A stretch of 64,000 nt of DNA from Microthyrium microscopicum (lineage: Eukaryota > Ascomycota > Dothideomycetes > Microthyriales > Microthyriaceae): positions 2,772,507-2,836,506 of the forward strand of contig MU004232.1 in assembly GCA_010405405.1 (NCBI GenBank). The letters run 5' to 3'. Positions 1 to 14,816 of the stretch are shown here, one piece after another. The notes under the pieces are model-generated. The model did no database searches. It was not told where the DNA came from and worked only from the letters and a program-made list of their open reading frames with translations. The position numbers were made by a program, and so were the translations under genes. How positions within the stretch are numbered: position 1 is the first letter of the stretch; every line of letters begins with the position of its first letter.

Positions 1-3000
1 TATTAAGAGCTTATAATCTATAAATTATTATAAATATCTCGTAGATCTTTAATTAAATAAATAAGAATAAAAAGAGGAATATAAAGTATATAATCTCTAT
101 AGACTAAACGAAGTTAGCTTTAAACTAATAATAATAAGATTTATACTATTTATTTTAGTATTTTAAGACTTGTAGAACTATTATAGCTATACTAAGTAAT
201 ATTTATATAATAATATACTAAGGCATAAGTAATACTAGCTTAGCTAATCTAGTAATATATTTTAGAAATATACTAAGATAATATCTAAAGTTATTTAAAG
301 AGCAGGTTAATATAGCCTCTAAAATATAAGAATATTATATTAATTATAAATAGTTATATAACTCTAGTGCTAACGTCTATAAGGTTATTAGTTCTAATAA
401 AGGCATAGAGATAATTAGCTCTAATAAAGCATAGGATAATAATATAATTAGTAACTATAATATTGCTTAACTTACGAAGGAGTTTAGGAATTTATTAGTA
501 GAAAAAGTATTTCTAAAGAAGGAATTTCTAAACTTAATACTTCTCTTTTAGACTATAGAGATAAATATCTATCTTAAATATTTATAGAAGTAATATTAAA
601 TAGAGAAGGCTAGTAACTATCATGCTATACTATTAAGAGATATCTATAACTATAAGATAAGAACCACCTCTATATTTTATAGTTTATATTACGTTTAATA
701 CCTATCTTTTTATAGGTAGATATAAGGATACCTAAATTAGTTTTAGTAGTTATTTATAACAACTTTATTTAATCTTTATATATTATTTTATTCTTATGCT
801 TACTATGTTCTTAACTTATAAGGAGACTATATTTATATTTTAAATAGACTTTTAGGATACTCCTAAGGAAGAAAGTAATAACTTTAACTATAAAGATAAA
901 CTAGAAAATTCGTTAGAGTAAAGCAAAGCCTTAGAGTTAAAGCTTAAGAGGTTAATACTATAGTTAGATTAATAATTATGCTATAAATAAACTAAGGGTC
1001 TAATAAAAAAAGGTATAGAGCTTAGAAAATATGATTATACTTAAGTACTTATAATTATTAAATAGATAAATAATAACTTTATATATACGTACGATTTAGA
1101 GGAAAAATTAGTTTATAACTTTATTAAGATTAGTAAACGAATAGTAAGATACTTTAAAGTATATTAGATATATAAAATGCTAATTTATTATTATAAAAAG
1201 CCGTTATAGTATGCGTTCAATTTAAGGGCCTTCTTACTTTTCTAAAATATCTTTTAAGATAACTAAACGTAAACATAAGAGTATAGAAGAAGATACGCTT
1301 ATTATTAAGATTAAACTTCCTCCTAAATTAAAACCTAAAACTATTATAGAAGGAGAGCTTATTTATAAGCGCTTAAGGACGTAGATATTTTTATAACTAG
1401 TTCTAACTTTTAATTTATAAAGCTTATAGTTCTTAGGGAAATACTATTTATAACTTTTAATTAATACTATCTCTTAAAAGCTTTCTTATTTTCTTATAAT
1501 GTCCTTTTTTACTTAAGTAAAATTAATAAGAGTTATATATAATCTTTTTAGTATATAGTAAACTTTTTCTTCTAGCTTTTTATCTTTTATTGCTAGCTTA
1601 TAATAGTATTTAAGTTCCTTTCTTAAGTTATTATTTTCTTAAGTTCGCTAGAAGATAATTTTTACCTAAGATAGAAGTAGAACTATTTTGGCGGCTTAAA
1701 TTCTTTCATTTATAGCTTTAAATATAATAATAGTTTCATTATAATAAGTAATTTTAATATTAATATTAATAAAAGTAGAAGGCTTTATTCTTCTATAGAA
1801 TTAGATATAGCTTAGTTTTTAGTCTACGTTTTATTTTATAGCTAATAGACTTATAGCTAGCATTTACTTTAAGAGTTTAAATAAACCTATATAAATAGTA
1901 ACTATATATTAAAGATATTTTAAGTATTAAGTAATATATTTATATAAATAAAAAAAAAATTATATTAATAAGTACTTAATCTTTAGATACTTAGTAAATA
2001 ATTAATAAGATGTTATTAAATAGTTAGTAATAGTGCCGTAATAAATAAGGTCTTTAAGGAAGTACTTTAAAAGTTTTATATACTAACTAGTATATAGTAG
2101 CTAAGTCCTATATATCTTTAAGAATACTTACTTAAGCAATCTAAGAAGCCTATTTTTAAGCTAAATTGCTAGATAAGGATTTTCGTTTCTATTTCTAGTA
2201 GTTTTAATAATTATCTATTTAGATTTTATAGATATAAGCTAAAAATCATTTAACCTTATTATAAGCTCGTTAATAATATTATCTTAAGTAGACTAAGATA
2301 CTAGTAGAGTTTTTTAGCGCCTAGTTCTAGGGTTATTAATTAGATAGCTAAATTCTAGCGTATTTGCTTTATTACTTTTAGAATTAATTAAACTTATATT
2401 AGTCTATATAATATATCTTTAGAGTGCTCTACGTCATTTTACGTAACTAGAGATATTATTTTCTTCTATATAGTTCTTAATTATAATATCTATAGTCTTT
2501 ATTATAAGGCTACATCAATAAGCTATTTTATTAATTATACTAACTTTACTATTTATTATAGTATAGACTAAATACTAGCTATTATTCTCTAGTTTCGTAT
2601 ATCTAAAAATTTAACTAGTAACTTCGTATTAGTTATCTTTAAATTATTTATTAATATACTAAAGATCCTTTCTTATACGTTTTAGTAGTTTTTAATATCT
2701 TTCTCGCTCTTTATAAGGAACTAATATTAGAAAATAAATAATTATTTTACTTAGGCTGCTAGAGAATACTATAAAGTAGTCTATACTTATTATAGTTATA
2801 TTTATCTTTATATCTATACTAAAAAACTTATTAGCTTTTCTTAATCTATAAGCTATTATTTAATCCTTTTTAAATTTAGTAAAATATTTCTTTACCACTA
2901 GTATTTATTTTTTAGAATTATAAGGCTAAAGTAAAAATAAATATAACTTCTTTATTTTTAATATACCTTCTTTTAATAGGCGTTAATTTAAAGATTTGCT

Positions 3001-6000
3001 ATATAATCTTTAAGTATTATAGTTATAAGTTTTATAGGAATTAGGTATTTTATGTCGCTCTAGTTTATTCTATATATTAAAGACTAGAGGAAATATTCTT
3101 ACTAATTTATTAAACTACAATTTTACTTTCTTTAACTTATAGCCTACCCTACTATTATAAATATAGCTTAGTAGATTTCTTACTATTATTACTATACTAT
3201 TAGTTATTATATTAAGAGTTTTATAACCTTAGCTATATATTCTAATATTATACTCTTATAAATCTTAATTTAGGTAAGTAAAGCTATTAAGGTAAGCTTT
3301 ATAGTTACTAGAATTTATATTAGATTACTAATAGTTATCCTATATTCTTTACGCTAATTATTTTATTATATTATAAAATTTATAAGTTTTACTATTAATA
3401 TTTTCTATACCTTCTATAGCGTTATTATTTTTATTCTTCTTTTCTCTCTATTTATTAGGTAAGTAGGCGCTCTATTTAAAGCTTTTACTTATATCTATTT
3501 AGTTTAGTAATTTCTTATAGTTAAAAATAGTATTTAATAAGTTATTTACTTTATAATTTTTTAGTACTATAGCGAATAGTTTAGGTCTTTTAACTTTATT
3601 ATACTTTTTATACTTAACTTTATTTACTAATACGTCCCTTACCTTATAAAGTTCTTTCTTATTATATTAGTACAAAATAATAAAAATATATACTTAGATA
3701 ATATACTCTTAAATACTATATTTATAGTAGAGTTTAGATTATAATCTATATAAATAAGTAAAGCCTTTTATTAAAACACTTACTTTATTACAATTTTAGT
3801 CACATCTTTAGGAACTTATAAGATCTTATAGTAGCCTTTATTATAATAATAGTAAATTCGTAAACTCTCATCCTTATAGAAATTAGTATAGGCCTTAAGA
3901 TTAGTATACTCTTTTAATTCGCTATTATTATTTATCTAATCTAAAACTAGCTTTAAGATTATAGATAGTTAGTTATTTAAGAGATCCTTCTTAACTATCG
4001 CTTTATATAAGACTTTATTAGATATATTTATTTAAGCTAGAGGCTAAAGAGTTATTAAGGAAAAGAGTAAGAGTAGAATTTCTTAGTAAAGAATTCTATT
4101 ATATACTTATAAATAGAATTATAAGAGATTATTCTTAACGTCTATTTTAGGCTTTTTAACCTAAAAATAGATACGAGCTTATTATAATATTTCTATATTA
4201 TTAAGGTCTATAAAGGCTTAGAGTAAAAGAAGTAGACTAATTAGTCTATTTCTTAATAGATTATACTATTCTCTTCTTAGTTCTTTTATTTTAAGTTATT
4301 ATTAGCTAAGATACTAGTTTATATAACTCTATAGTAGGAGTTTAATCTATATAGCTTATATAATCTCTATTTATACTAACTAAATCTAGTTTAGCTTTAA
4401 TATTATTAAACGATTAAACTAGAAGCTACCTAATAATATAGCTATTTAATACTAGTTTTTCCTAAATAAATATTATAAATTTAATAACTTTAAGTCTTAA
4501 AACGGCATAGGTTTCTACTCTTATTATTAAGATTAAACTTAAACTTAATATTAAGAACTTAGAGCATTAAAATATTATTAGAAACCTTAAAAATATGCTA
4601 TTATTTCTAATAACTTTAGGTATATTTATTTCTAATTTAATATTGCTCCTTACTAATACTCTAAACCTAAATTCTTTAAGCTCGTTCCTTTAAGGAAATA
4701 TAATAAGTTATCTTCTATATTTAATAAATTTAGCTAGTTCTTAAAATTTAACGTCTTTACTTATTAGTCTTTTTATAAGAAGGGCTTCTACTCTTAAAGA
4801 TCTTTATAAATATTAGTAGATTATTAATATATTATAGTTATTATTATATATCTTTTTATTCTTATAAAAATATAGATTTACTTATAGTATTATTTTCTTA
4901 AGTAGTTAAATAATTTAGTATAGTAATTAACCTATTAAATAATTTAGCTTATAAGTTATTAGTATAATTAGTAGTAGGTAGCTAAAAAGTAGCCTAGTTA
5001 AGGCTAAGCTTATTAAGCGCTAAGAGAAATAGAATACATAAGATAGAAGGTAATTATATAGGTTAGGTTTCGTACAAAACTCCTTATTTACTTATTACTT
5101 CTTTTATAAAATATTTTAATATTTTTTTAATTACTACTATATATTAAAATAGTTAATAAGTAACTATTATTCCTTAATATCTTTAGTTTATAAAAATAAA
5201 TATATAGAAGATAAAATTTCTATAGAAGAAATACTTTAGAGAATTTAATAGTTTAAGTAAGAATTAGTATAATAAAAACTTTAAGTACTAAATAAGGAAA
5301 ATAATTACCTTTGCTAATAAATTAAATAGTATAAACACTAAAGATTAAATATAATATAGCTATTATAAGAAACTCTTTAACTTATAATAATAGTAGTATA
5401 GGCTACTACTACTTTCTTTAAGAAAGTATAACTAATAAAGAGAGATTAGATTAAGTCTTAGACTAAGAGAAGCTTATTAAATCATAAATTAATAATTATA
5501 TAAGCTCTAAATAGACCTAAAATGAACTTAATACTTAATTAAATCTCTTTTGCTTCCTTTATATCTTTTAGAAAGACTTTAAGTAAGGTAACCTTTTTAT
5601 TTAGCTCTTAAACTAATTTGCTTATAATTCTTATAGTAGCTTAATCTTCCTCTATAGTATTTATAATATAGGCCTTAAAATAATCTCCTTATTATACTTA
5701 TATAATAAACTTCTTATTAATAGCGTTTTATAGTAGTATAAAATCCCTAGAAAATAAGTTAGACTATATAATTATAATTAACTTATTTTATATACTTAGA
5801 AAGATCTAATATCCTAGTATTTATATTAGCTAACTTTAGCTATAGTAAAATAGTATAGCTAAATTACTTATAAGACCTTATATTTTTAGAATACTAATAA
5901 AGCCTCTCTTAGCTTCTACGTAAGTAAGTCTTCTTTTAAAATCTTATTAAGTATATTTTTATTTATAGATAAAGCCTTAATACTAGTAGCGTAGTTAATA

Positions 6001-8539
6001 ATTATTTCTTTATTATACATAAGTAATAACTATTCTTAGGACTTATTATAGTAGGTAGCACTAGGCTTTTTAGATAAGTAACTTATATAGACATAGTATA
6101 AAGTAAGCGCTAAGGCTAATAACATAGCCTTAGTAATAAGAATACTTAGCTAGCCTTTATAGTTTAAGCTATATTCTAGTACTATATTAGGATCTATATA
6201 TTATTAGGAAATATATAGATATAAGGCTATAGATTCTTTATAGTTTATAAGCTAAAGGTAATAAAAGCTTTTAAGTTATAATATATTTATAGTAAGTTAC
6301 TTAGTAGTGTAGTATAGAGAATTAGGTATAGCTATAGACTCTTAAAGCCTAAGTTTTATTAGATAGGCTTAAGGATTATTTATAGTAGAAGAAGTTTCTT
6401 AATAAAGCTTAATATATTTACTATTATAATTAAGCTACTTTTTAATCCTTTTAATATACTTACTTAGGTACTTAAATACTAATTGCTTTAGTCTTAATAA
6501 GCGTATTCTTTATTTTACTATATTATCTTTATTATTTATTAAACTATTAAAATAGAGTTACTACTATTCTAGTTTTATAAAGCCTAAGATAGGCTTTACT
6601 TAGATATTAATACTAATTTATACTTACTTAAATCTTTTATATAAATATAGAGTATTAAACTTTATAAATCTTTTAATAATTCTTTAAGGCAAAGTATTTA
6701 ATATAATTATAAGTAGCTAGCCTTATAGTAGGGATTTTATTAATACTTAGAAATTGTCTTCTTGCTTCATCTTTTAGTTACGTAAAGAGAATTAAATATA
6801 TAAGTAGTTAACTTATCTAATTTTTTATAGTATTTATTATCTTATAATTAATTAAGTTATTAAGTTATAAAATATAAGATAAGTTTATTTCTATATTTTT
6901 AATAGAGATTTAATTTATTATAGCTCTAAAATACTTAAATAACTAGGTCTATACTATAGTAAGCTAAGAAGGAAGTAATATTTAAGTAGTAGTAAATTAG
7001 GAAAGAAAGCTAATATAAGATATAAATAACTAGAGGGTTATTATCTTCTATAAATATTGTTTTAGGCTTTTAGATAATATTTTAGATAATAGTTAAAATC
7101 TAGCTAGCGCGTAGTTATAACTTTTAATAAATAATCTTAGACGTTAAAATAGGCTTATAATAAGGCTATTATTTAGCGCTACTAGGTAGCTTATGGCTAT
7201 TAGACGCTATATAATTAGCCTTTAGTTTTAGTACTAAATTGCGTAATTTCTTAGACTTATAAGAGTATATACTAAATAGGTTAAGGCTCTAGACTACTTA
7301 TCTATTATATAGCCTTAGGAATTTATCCCTATTAAATCGTAGTAGCGTATTATATATAAATTAAGGCTATAATCTTATAATAAATATCTATATTAGCGTA
7401 ATTTTTCTAGAAATAAAATAGTTTTATATATAAAAACGTAAAAGTTTTACTTTTTAAATTTCTTTCTTAATTATATTTATATTAAATATAACTTCTAATT
7501 ATAGTCTACTAGGCTATATTTTATTAATATATCCTTCTACCTAGTATTATATAATAATATTTAATCTCTATAGCCTATTCTTTAAAGTAATCTAATAAGT
7601 TCTAGGGAAATGATTAATAAGAAGCTTTATTATCTATTCTTTAAATTATATTAAGCTTTAACCTTAGGTAATTAGGTTTAGTCTAAGGTTAACAAACTAT
7701 ATAACTTCTTTACTTTAATTAAAGCAAAATATAAGGAGAGTATAAATAATTTTAGTTAATACTTTAATACTTATAACTCTCTTTCTAAGCTATATAAAAA
7801 GGTAACTATCTCTTTAGAGGTTATTTAGAAAGAAAAAAGAGACCTAACTAAGAAAATATAGATTAAAAGGAATTAAATAATAGCTTATTTTAACGAAAAT
7901 TTAAGTAAATAGCTAGAGTTAGTTAGCTTAGTAGAGTAATATTATAATATACTATTAGGGGCTAGAAATTATATTACGTAGTAAGAGTAACTTATTTAAT
8001 CTTATATAAATAGATTAGACTATAGCTTAGCTTTTACTTAAACGTTAGTAGTTATTATAGACTTAATTAGCTTTAAAGTGGCGCTAGTATCTAAAGCTAG
8101 TTAGTAAAGAATAGATATTAAAATAATAATTAACAAAGTAGAAGAGCTTTTAAAAAAGACTAAAAAGTATAAGTACTAATAGGTAGTTTCTTAAACTTAG
8201 ATAGCTTAGTTAACTCTATAGATATACTTAATAAATTATCTTTTTGCTATTCCTAAAATAAAGTAATACTAAGTCTAAGTATTTTATAATATTTCTAGCT
8301 ACTAAATCTAACTCTTCCCTAACTTACTATTTTCTAGGTATCTAGCTATTTAAATATATAAAAACTTAATAAGTATTAGTATAAATAGCATCTTTTTTTA
8401 CTAAGAAAGAAGTATTAAAAAGCTACTAGGTAGCTTTTATAAACGTGTATAATTCTAGCATTCTTTCTTAAGTATATTTTAGTACTAGTCTTAATTTAGG
8501 TTTATTTTTAGTTATTATAGCCCTTTTTAACTTTTATAG

Positions 8540-9000
8540 CTAATTTTAATATAAATCTATTCTTAGCTCTTACTACGCTTTCTAAGTTTTATAGCCTCTT
8601 CTAATTTAAACCTTAGAAGTAATTCTTAGCTTTTATAGCCCTTTCTTGTAGCTATTCTTATTTAAACCTTAGAAGCTATTCTTAGCTCTTTTGGCCCTTT
8701 TCTATCTCATAGCTATTCTAATTTAAACCTTAGAAGCTATTCTTAGCTTTTGTATCTCTTTCTTGTAGCTATTCTTATTTAAATCTTAGAAACTATTCTT
8801 AGCTCTTCTAGCCTTTTCTACTTTTACTAGCTACTTTTAATAGACCTTAAAAGCCTTTCCTAACTCTTATAATTATTTTTAGTTCTTATAATAATTCATA
8901 AAGTTATTCTTAGCTCTTATAGCCCTTTTTGTCTTGCGGCTATTAATTTAAAGCTATTCTTAGTTCTTATAGTAGTATTTTTATTTTTGTAGCTATTCTT
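8540..9000. repeat. Degenerate tandem repeat, about 55-61 bp period
   Basis: A core close to CTATTCTTAGCT recurs near 8557, 8621, 8676, 8737, 8792, 8903, 8953 and 8992. Several copies are joined by a shared segment reading TTTAAACCTTAGAAG. Spacing alternates around 55 and 61 bp in the best-preserved part. This is the only clear internal periodicity noticed in the left AT-rich block and may be the remnant of a minisatellite or of a repetitive coding region in the RIP-mutated element. Confidence 0.6.
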
Positions 9001-12000
9001 AGACTAAGGCTCTCTTAGCTTAACTATAAATATCTTCTTTAATAGTATACCTTAGCTACCTAAATACCTATATAAGCTATTAGTAATTATAGTACGATAT
9101 TAGATAGCAAAAAGAGCTTTTAATAATCTATATTACTATAGCGGCTCTACTTTTGTTCCTAGTAGTTACTATTATTATACCTTTTATAATTTTATATTCT
9201 TAGTTAAAGGAATTTATAGTAATTAGTAATAATATATCTATTAACTTTAATAATAGCTATAGTAGATTTATTAGGTATTCTTAAAGTTATATTCCTTGTA
9301 GTAATTTTAGGTTCTTTAATAAAGTATAAGTATAGCTATTACTATAGCTAGAAGATAAAAATCTTATAATTAATAAAACTAATCTACTATATAGTACATA
9401 GGCTTAGAAGCCTAATTAAATATATCTTATACTTTAAGCTATACTTAGCAACTATATTATAATAAAGTATATAGAGAATAGATATGCTATAGCCTAAGTT
9501 CTAAGCAAAAATAGATATAAAGAAAATAAATCTAGTTTAGGAATAGTTCTTATATTTAGAACTTCTAAGCTCTATAAAAATAAAAAGATTAGTAATATTT
9601 TTAAGTAAGAATTAGATTTTAACTATATTAAAACCTAAAGAGGTATACTTATTACGAACAAAACCTTTAACAATAATTACTACTATAAGTATTAGCCTAG
9701 AAGTAAACTTATATAGTTAAGGATAGAATAAGATTTAGACCTATTAAATAGCTAAACTATAAGCTAGTATTATAAAATAAATATTATAATATTAATTAGG
9801 CTTTAGAATAAGACTTTAAATTATACTCTATACTAGATTTAGTAGTAGCTAAGTCTAGTTATAGCTAATACTTTTAGGTTTAATAAGATTTATATAATAT
9901 ATTTTAATATAGAGATTATCTATAAGATGCCTAATAGATCTCTAAGCTATTAACTAGATCCTTAAATAGAACTAGTATAGAACTATAATCTTTAGGTACT
10001 AAATAGTAGTTTTTTAATTAGTATACTATCTAGTTTACTAAGTTCTTTATTAGTTACTAGTCTAGGCTCTCTAGGTTCACTAGTAAGTATATTAATAATA
10101 GTACTAACTATATTTATAGTAAGTTCTATATTAATAGTAAGTTAAGGTCTTCTAGACTTATAAAATATTATACTAATAAATATAAGTATAGTACTAACTA
10201 TGTTTATAATAAGTATAATAAATAATATTAGAATAGAGATAATAAACTACTCTTACTCTTAAACTTTCTAAGGCTTAATAAGCTACTTTAGCTCTAAACC
10301 TCCTAAAAGCTTTATAAATAATCTAACGTGTAGCTAAACGATTATGCTAGTAGTAACTACTCTGCCATAATTCTTATTAACTTAATCCTTATATATTAGA
10401 GGTATATTAGGAATATAATAGATATAAGTTAGTAAAGTTTAAAAAGTCTAGATCTCGTAGTAATAAGCTTTATTAAGTAGATTTAAATATAGTTTTTTTA
10501 TTTTAATAGCTATATATATTCTAAAGTTTACTTTAGTAAGGCTAAGGTTTATAATTATTAGGAGTAATAGTATTAACTAAAGCGCTTATGTATATAACTG
10601 CTAGAAAGTAAATTACTTAGACTAAAGCTTTGTTATATTTAAACCTAGCAAATAGTAAGTAATAAGGTTCTAGTTATATAGGTAGTATTTATTAATTATT
10701 TATATTATACTATCTTTCTAAGCTTCTTAGCTTTAGAATAATATTAATATAGCCTCTTTAGTAGAATATTATATACTATAGAATATTCCTAAGTCTATAA
10801 TAATCTATAAAAGGACTATAAATATTTTTTTAACTCTTTATTAGCGTCTTAGCTTATATAAACTCCTTATTATCTAATACTTAAAGTATATACTCTTTAG
10901 CGTAGTTATAATATTAGAGAATACTAAGCTTAGTTTACTAATAAGCTACGTAGTAGATAGCGTTACTAAAAGGCGTATAAAGAAGTAATTATCAAAAATT
11001 ATTTACTAGTAATGTCTTAATATCTGCTCTTTCTTAGTCTTAACTATACTTATAATCGTTATTATCTTCTAACCTATTTATTTAAAATATTAGAGCTCTT
11101 CCTACCTAAATTATAGCTTCGCTAGTAAATATACTATAAGTTTTTCTTATTAAGTATTACAAAAAGTAAAGAGTAATACTTCTAAAGCATTAGTAAGTTT
11201 ATATAAGAGTAGATAGCAACTTTTTATTTATAAACCTATATATTTATAGTAATAATTTATTTAATAAATTCTATAGTCTAATAGTCCTTATTTCTATAGT
11301 TATGTCCTTAAGGTAATAATTATTAGTATTAAGGCGTTATAAATAAAAGCATTGCGTAGATATACGTACTTATTTTTAACAAAAAGGCTTTAAGAAGTTA
11401 GATTTAGAACGTTTAGTTATAGTAGAGCAAATAGTATTAACTTATAGCAATTTTTTAATCGTTAGCATAGAATTAATTAAGTTAAATTTCACTAAAGGAC
11501 GTTTATCTTAGATTTTAGCGGTTATAGTAAGAATAAGGAATTTAAATACTAAGTAAGAGAAATAATTATAGTAGAGTAATAGAGCTCTTAATTTTTTGCT
11601 TAGATATATAAGATATAGAGAATCTACTATTATTAAATTACTTATAAAGTATAGCAATTAAAATAGCTTCTAGATTAGTACGTAATATTATTATAAGTAT
11701 AGAATTATAATTTATATAAAATAACTAAGTACTATTTACTAGGTACTTACTTATATATTTACAAATAAACTATAGCTTCTACTATACTTATAGTATTCTT
11801 TATTAAGGAACTTTACTATTATTTAGGCTTTACTAAGTTCTATATATACTTATAGTATATAATTAGCTAATAAATAAAGAATATTAATATATAGTAAAAG
11901 GAATTTAGTATATTAGAGGCTACTATAAACCTATAGTATTATTCTACTCTAAGTTTATATTCTTATTATTTTATAATACTACTTCTTATAATCTATCTTT

Positions 12001-12327
12001 TATTTAAAAGCTTTAGTAAAATTTATACCTTTAGCTACTCTTTAATATTAAGGTTAATAAAAACTTTTAACTTCCTAAATAAGAAGTTAAGCTAATTAAG
12101 TAAAAGTAGTAAACTAGTTATTTTTCTTGCCTCTACTTTTTTTTACGTTTCTTTTTATACTTATTAAGACTGCTTAAGCATTACGTTATTCTTAATAGCG
12201 TTAGGATATTGCTTATATACTCGTATATTATAATAAAAAGGCGCAAGATAAGAAGTATATAATTTCTTAATTTAATAATTACTTAATAACTAATACTACC
12301 TTATTATTATAGTTTTTATTATTAATG

Positions 12328-12329
<2 letters not shown>

Positions 12330-12369
<40 letters not shown>
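12330..12369. repeat. TTA trinucleotide microsatellite
   Basis: An almost uninterrupted run of about 13 TTA triplets ends just before the sequence returns to mixed AT-rich DNA. It lies inside the RIP block and is probably non-functional. Confidence 0.85.
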
Positions 12370-12370
<1 letters not shown>

Positions 12371-13650
12371 GCTTTTAGGCTACTAAGGGGACTTAGACGT
12401 TACACGTTAATCTTCAAAATAATTTATAATAAAGAGACAATTAGCCTTAATACTATAAAGCATATATAGATAGCTCTTATTAGTCTTTTATTATAAAAAA
12501 TCATAGTCTTCTAAACCTCTATAGCTAGAAACTAAATTTCTATACTTATTTATACTCTTATCTTTAATAATTAAGTCATTTAATTACGTAATAAGCTTAA
12601 ATAATCTTTTAGGCATAGCTTACTAACTAGTTAGTATATTAAACTAGTTTAGGAAGAAGAAAGTATATTAATTACGCTAGTTTTTAAAGAGGTAGCATAT
12701 ATAATCTAGTTTATTACTTTATAGAAAGGATATAGGCTAAAGTACCTTCTATAATAAAGAGTTTTAGTTACTTCTAAGTAGAGTCTAAGAAGCGTTCTCT
12801 TAAGTAGAAATAATAAATAAGTATAAAAATATAAAGGTAGTAATAGAGTAGTAAATAAGTTACTAGGGAAATTTATTAAGTCTAAATATTATATAATGCT
12901 TTATTATAATATAACTTAATAACTCTATAAGGTAAACTTACTATTTATATAACTAAATAAACTATATATTAGGAATTATATAGTTTAATCTTAAGGCTAG
13001 CTAAAAGCTATATAGTAATATATTCTATAAGCTAATCTATTTATTAAAGCATATTAAGATTATTAATATCTTTAAGCCTCTTTACTAAGCGTTACTAAAG
13101 CGTCCCTTATAAACTAGGAGAGCTTTATATATAAGAGTATATTACCTCTATTATTTTTTATTACTTTATAGCTATTAAAAAGAAGATATTTCTTAACTCT
13201 AGATAAAGCGTTAAGTAAGTAGCTATACTAATATAAAGAATATAAGTAAATAATAAGGTAGTAATTATAGCTATAGTACTTAAATATTAATACATAGAAA
13301 GTATAAGGTAAATAAGTAGTTAGTCTTATTTTAAGTAATTATATATATAAGGATATATATAGGATAAGAAACTAAGACTTCATAAGTAGTTATAAAAGAA
13401 AAAGAGAAATAAATAGGTAGTATAGGACGCAATATAATAATAATTAAAAGATTATATAGACTAACTTATACGTAATAAATAGTAATATAAAAATAATTAA
13501 AAGGTATATAGGTAAAACCTTAAAGAGAAGATAGATGAAGCTAGTTAGTTTAATATATATAAAATACTAGATAAGGAGGATAGCAAAGCTAAGGTAGATC
13601 AGATAAAAGATAATCTAGCTAACGCTAAGCAATTATAAGGTAGAAAGTCA

Positions 13651-14816
13651 TACTAGGCTAAAAGAGGCAGCGCACTAGGACAGAGTTTACCGTGCGAAAT
13701 GATCATATGCCTATTCCCTATTATGCGAAGCATAACGTTATCAGGTGCCTACAGAAATATAACATTACCTCTGGTATTCCTAGGAAAGGAAAAGCCCATT
13801 TTGATATTGTTTTTATGTCCTAGCTCTTGAGGGGAATCGCGCCAATATAGAGAACTTATGACCAGTCCAATGGATTGTTTCAAGGTTTTTGGGCTGTCAG
13901 ACGTTACGTGAGCGGATATGAACGGAGCTGACCTTGGTACCTGGCAAGGTATGCTGCACGTTTGCCTCGATGGAAGATGAGAGGCTCATGATGGGGCTTT
14001 GTTTCTGTATTTGAAATACTCAACGCGGTAGAAGGGTTGATAGTTTCAAAGGACCAGTCAAGCTGAGTCAATCAAGTTTCTTTCTGATTGAATTGTTTTG
14101 AAGAAGACCGTGTTGACGTGTTTGACACTTTTGTTTGAGAACTGTGAATCGATGAAAAAGAAGTCTCTGGGAACCATCGAGTGATTTAGTGAGCTCACAG
14201 AGCTGACATTTAAGGATCGCGTCAAGGATTCAGGGGTACAGGTGGATGGAAATAGGAAAATGCACAGCCCATGAGACACTTTCCTTTCCGGTGCAACGGC
14301 TATACGGATCAAGACTGTAATGCTGACTACGATACCAAGATATACTCCGCATTGGAGTAAGATTGGCTGGATGCATCAGTGTCTACTGTATTGCCTGTCG
14401 GCAGGCAAAACCTGCATGATTGGTGAGATTTGTGGTGTTTCGAAAGTTCAACAACGACCGGACGATCATGAGGCTAAGAGGGCTTCTCACCACTTCAATT
14501 GGTTCTATTTTCAGTTGCAAATGCTGAAGATCATGGCACATACCTAGCACTCTTGTTGTTACCGCCTCTGCCTGCAGTGGTATCTAATTGTCTGTGTTTT
14601 GTCCAGTCGTGGCGCTGTAAACCATGACGATGGCTCCCTGCACCATTCAACCTTCAACCTTGACTCAAAAGTCCCTCTGAGTAAACTTCTCCACCCGACC
14701 TTTGAAAGCGGAGACTCTTTCTCACCATTGCCGGTATCACTCCGTCCTTCCGGTTGTCATATCATCAATTGTTTACACAACCGATGAGATAAACTCACCA
14801 GCTTTTGCTCCGCAAG
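13651..14816. other. Intergenic, normal composition, no supported gene
   Basis: Base composition is ordinary from here on. Only short frames occur on both strands and none shows a recognisable motif, splice structure or signal peptide. It presumably contains the promoter of the membrane protein gene that starts at 14,817. Confidence 0.5.

Larger units (their letters stand above)
1..13650. repeat. RIP-degraded AT-rich repeat block
   Basis: The whole block is built of TA, AA and TT steps with almost no CA or TG dinucleotides, as expected when cytosines in repeated DNA are converted to thymine on both strands by fungal RIP. No reading frame of useful length survives on either strand because TAA and TAG are so common. 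The edge is abrupt: CA and TG reappear between about 13,640 and 13,690. The original element (probably one or more nested transposons) can no longer be named from sequence by eye, and no terminal repeat was found. Confidence 0.9.

Noticed and set aside
1-13650. CRISPR-like or long terminal repeat structure in the AT-rich block
   Set aside because: No regularly spaced identical repeats with unique spacers, and no convincing LTR ends could be seen; the only periodicity is the degenerate repeat at 8.5-9.0 kb.
14058-14312. An 84-codon minus-strand frame
   Set aside because: No motif, no signal peptide, no splice continuation; a chance frame in intergenic DNA.
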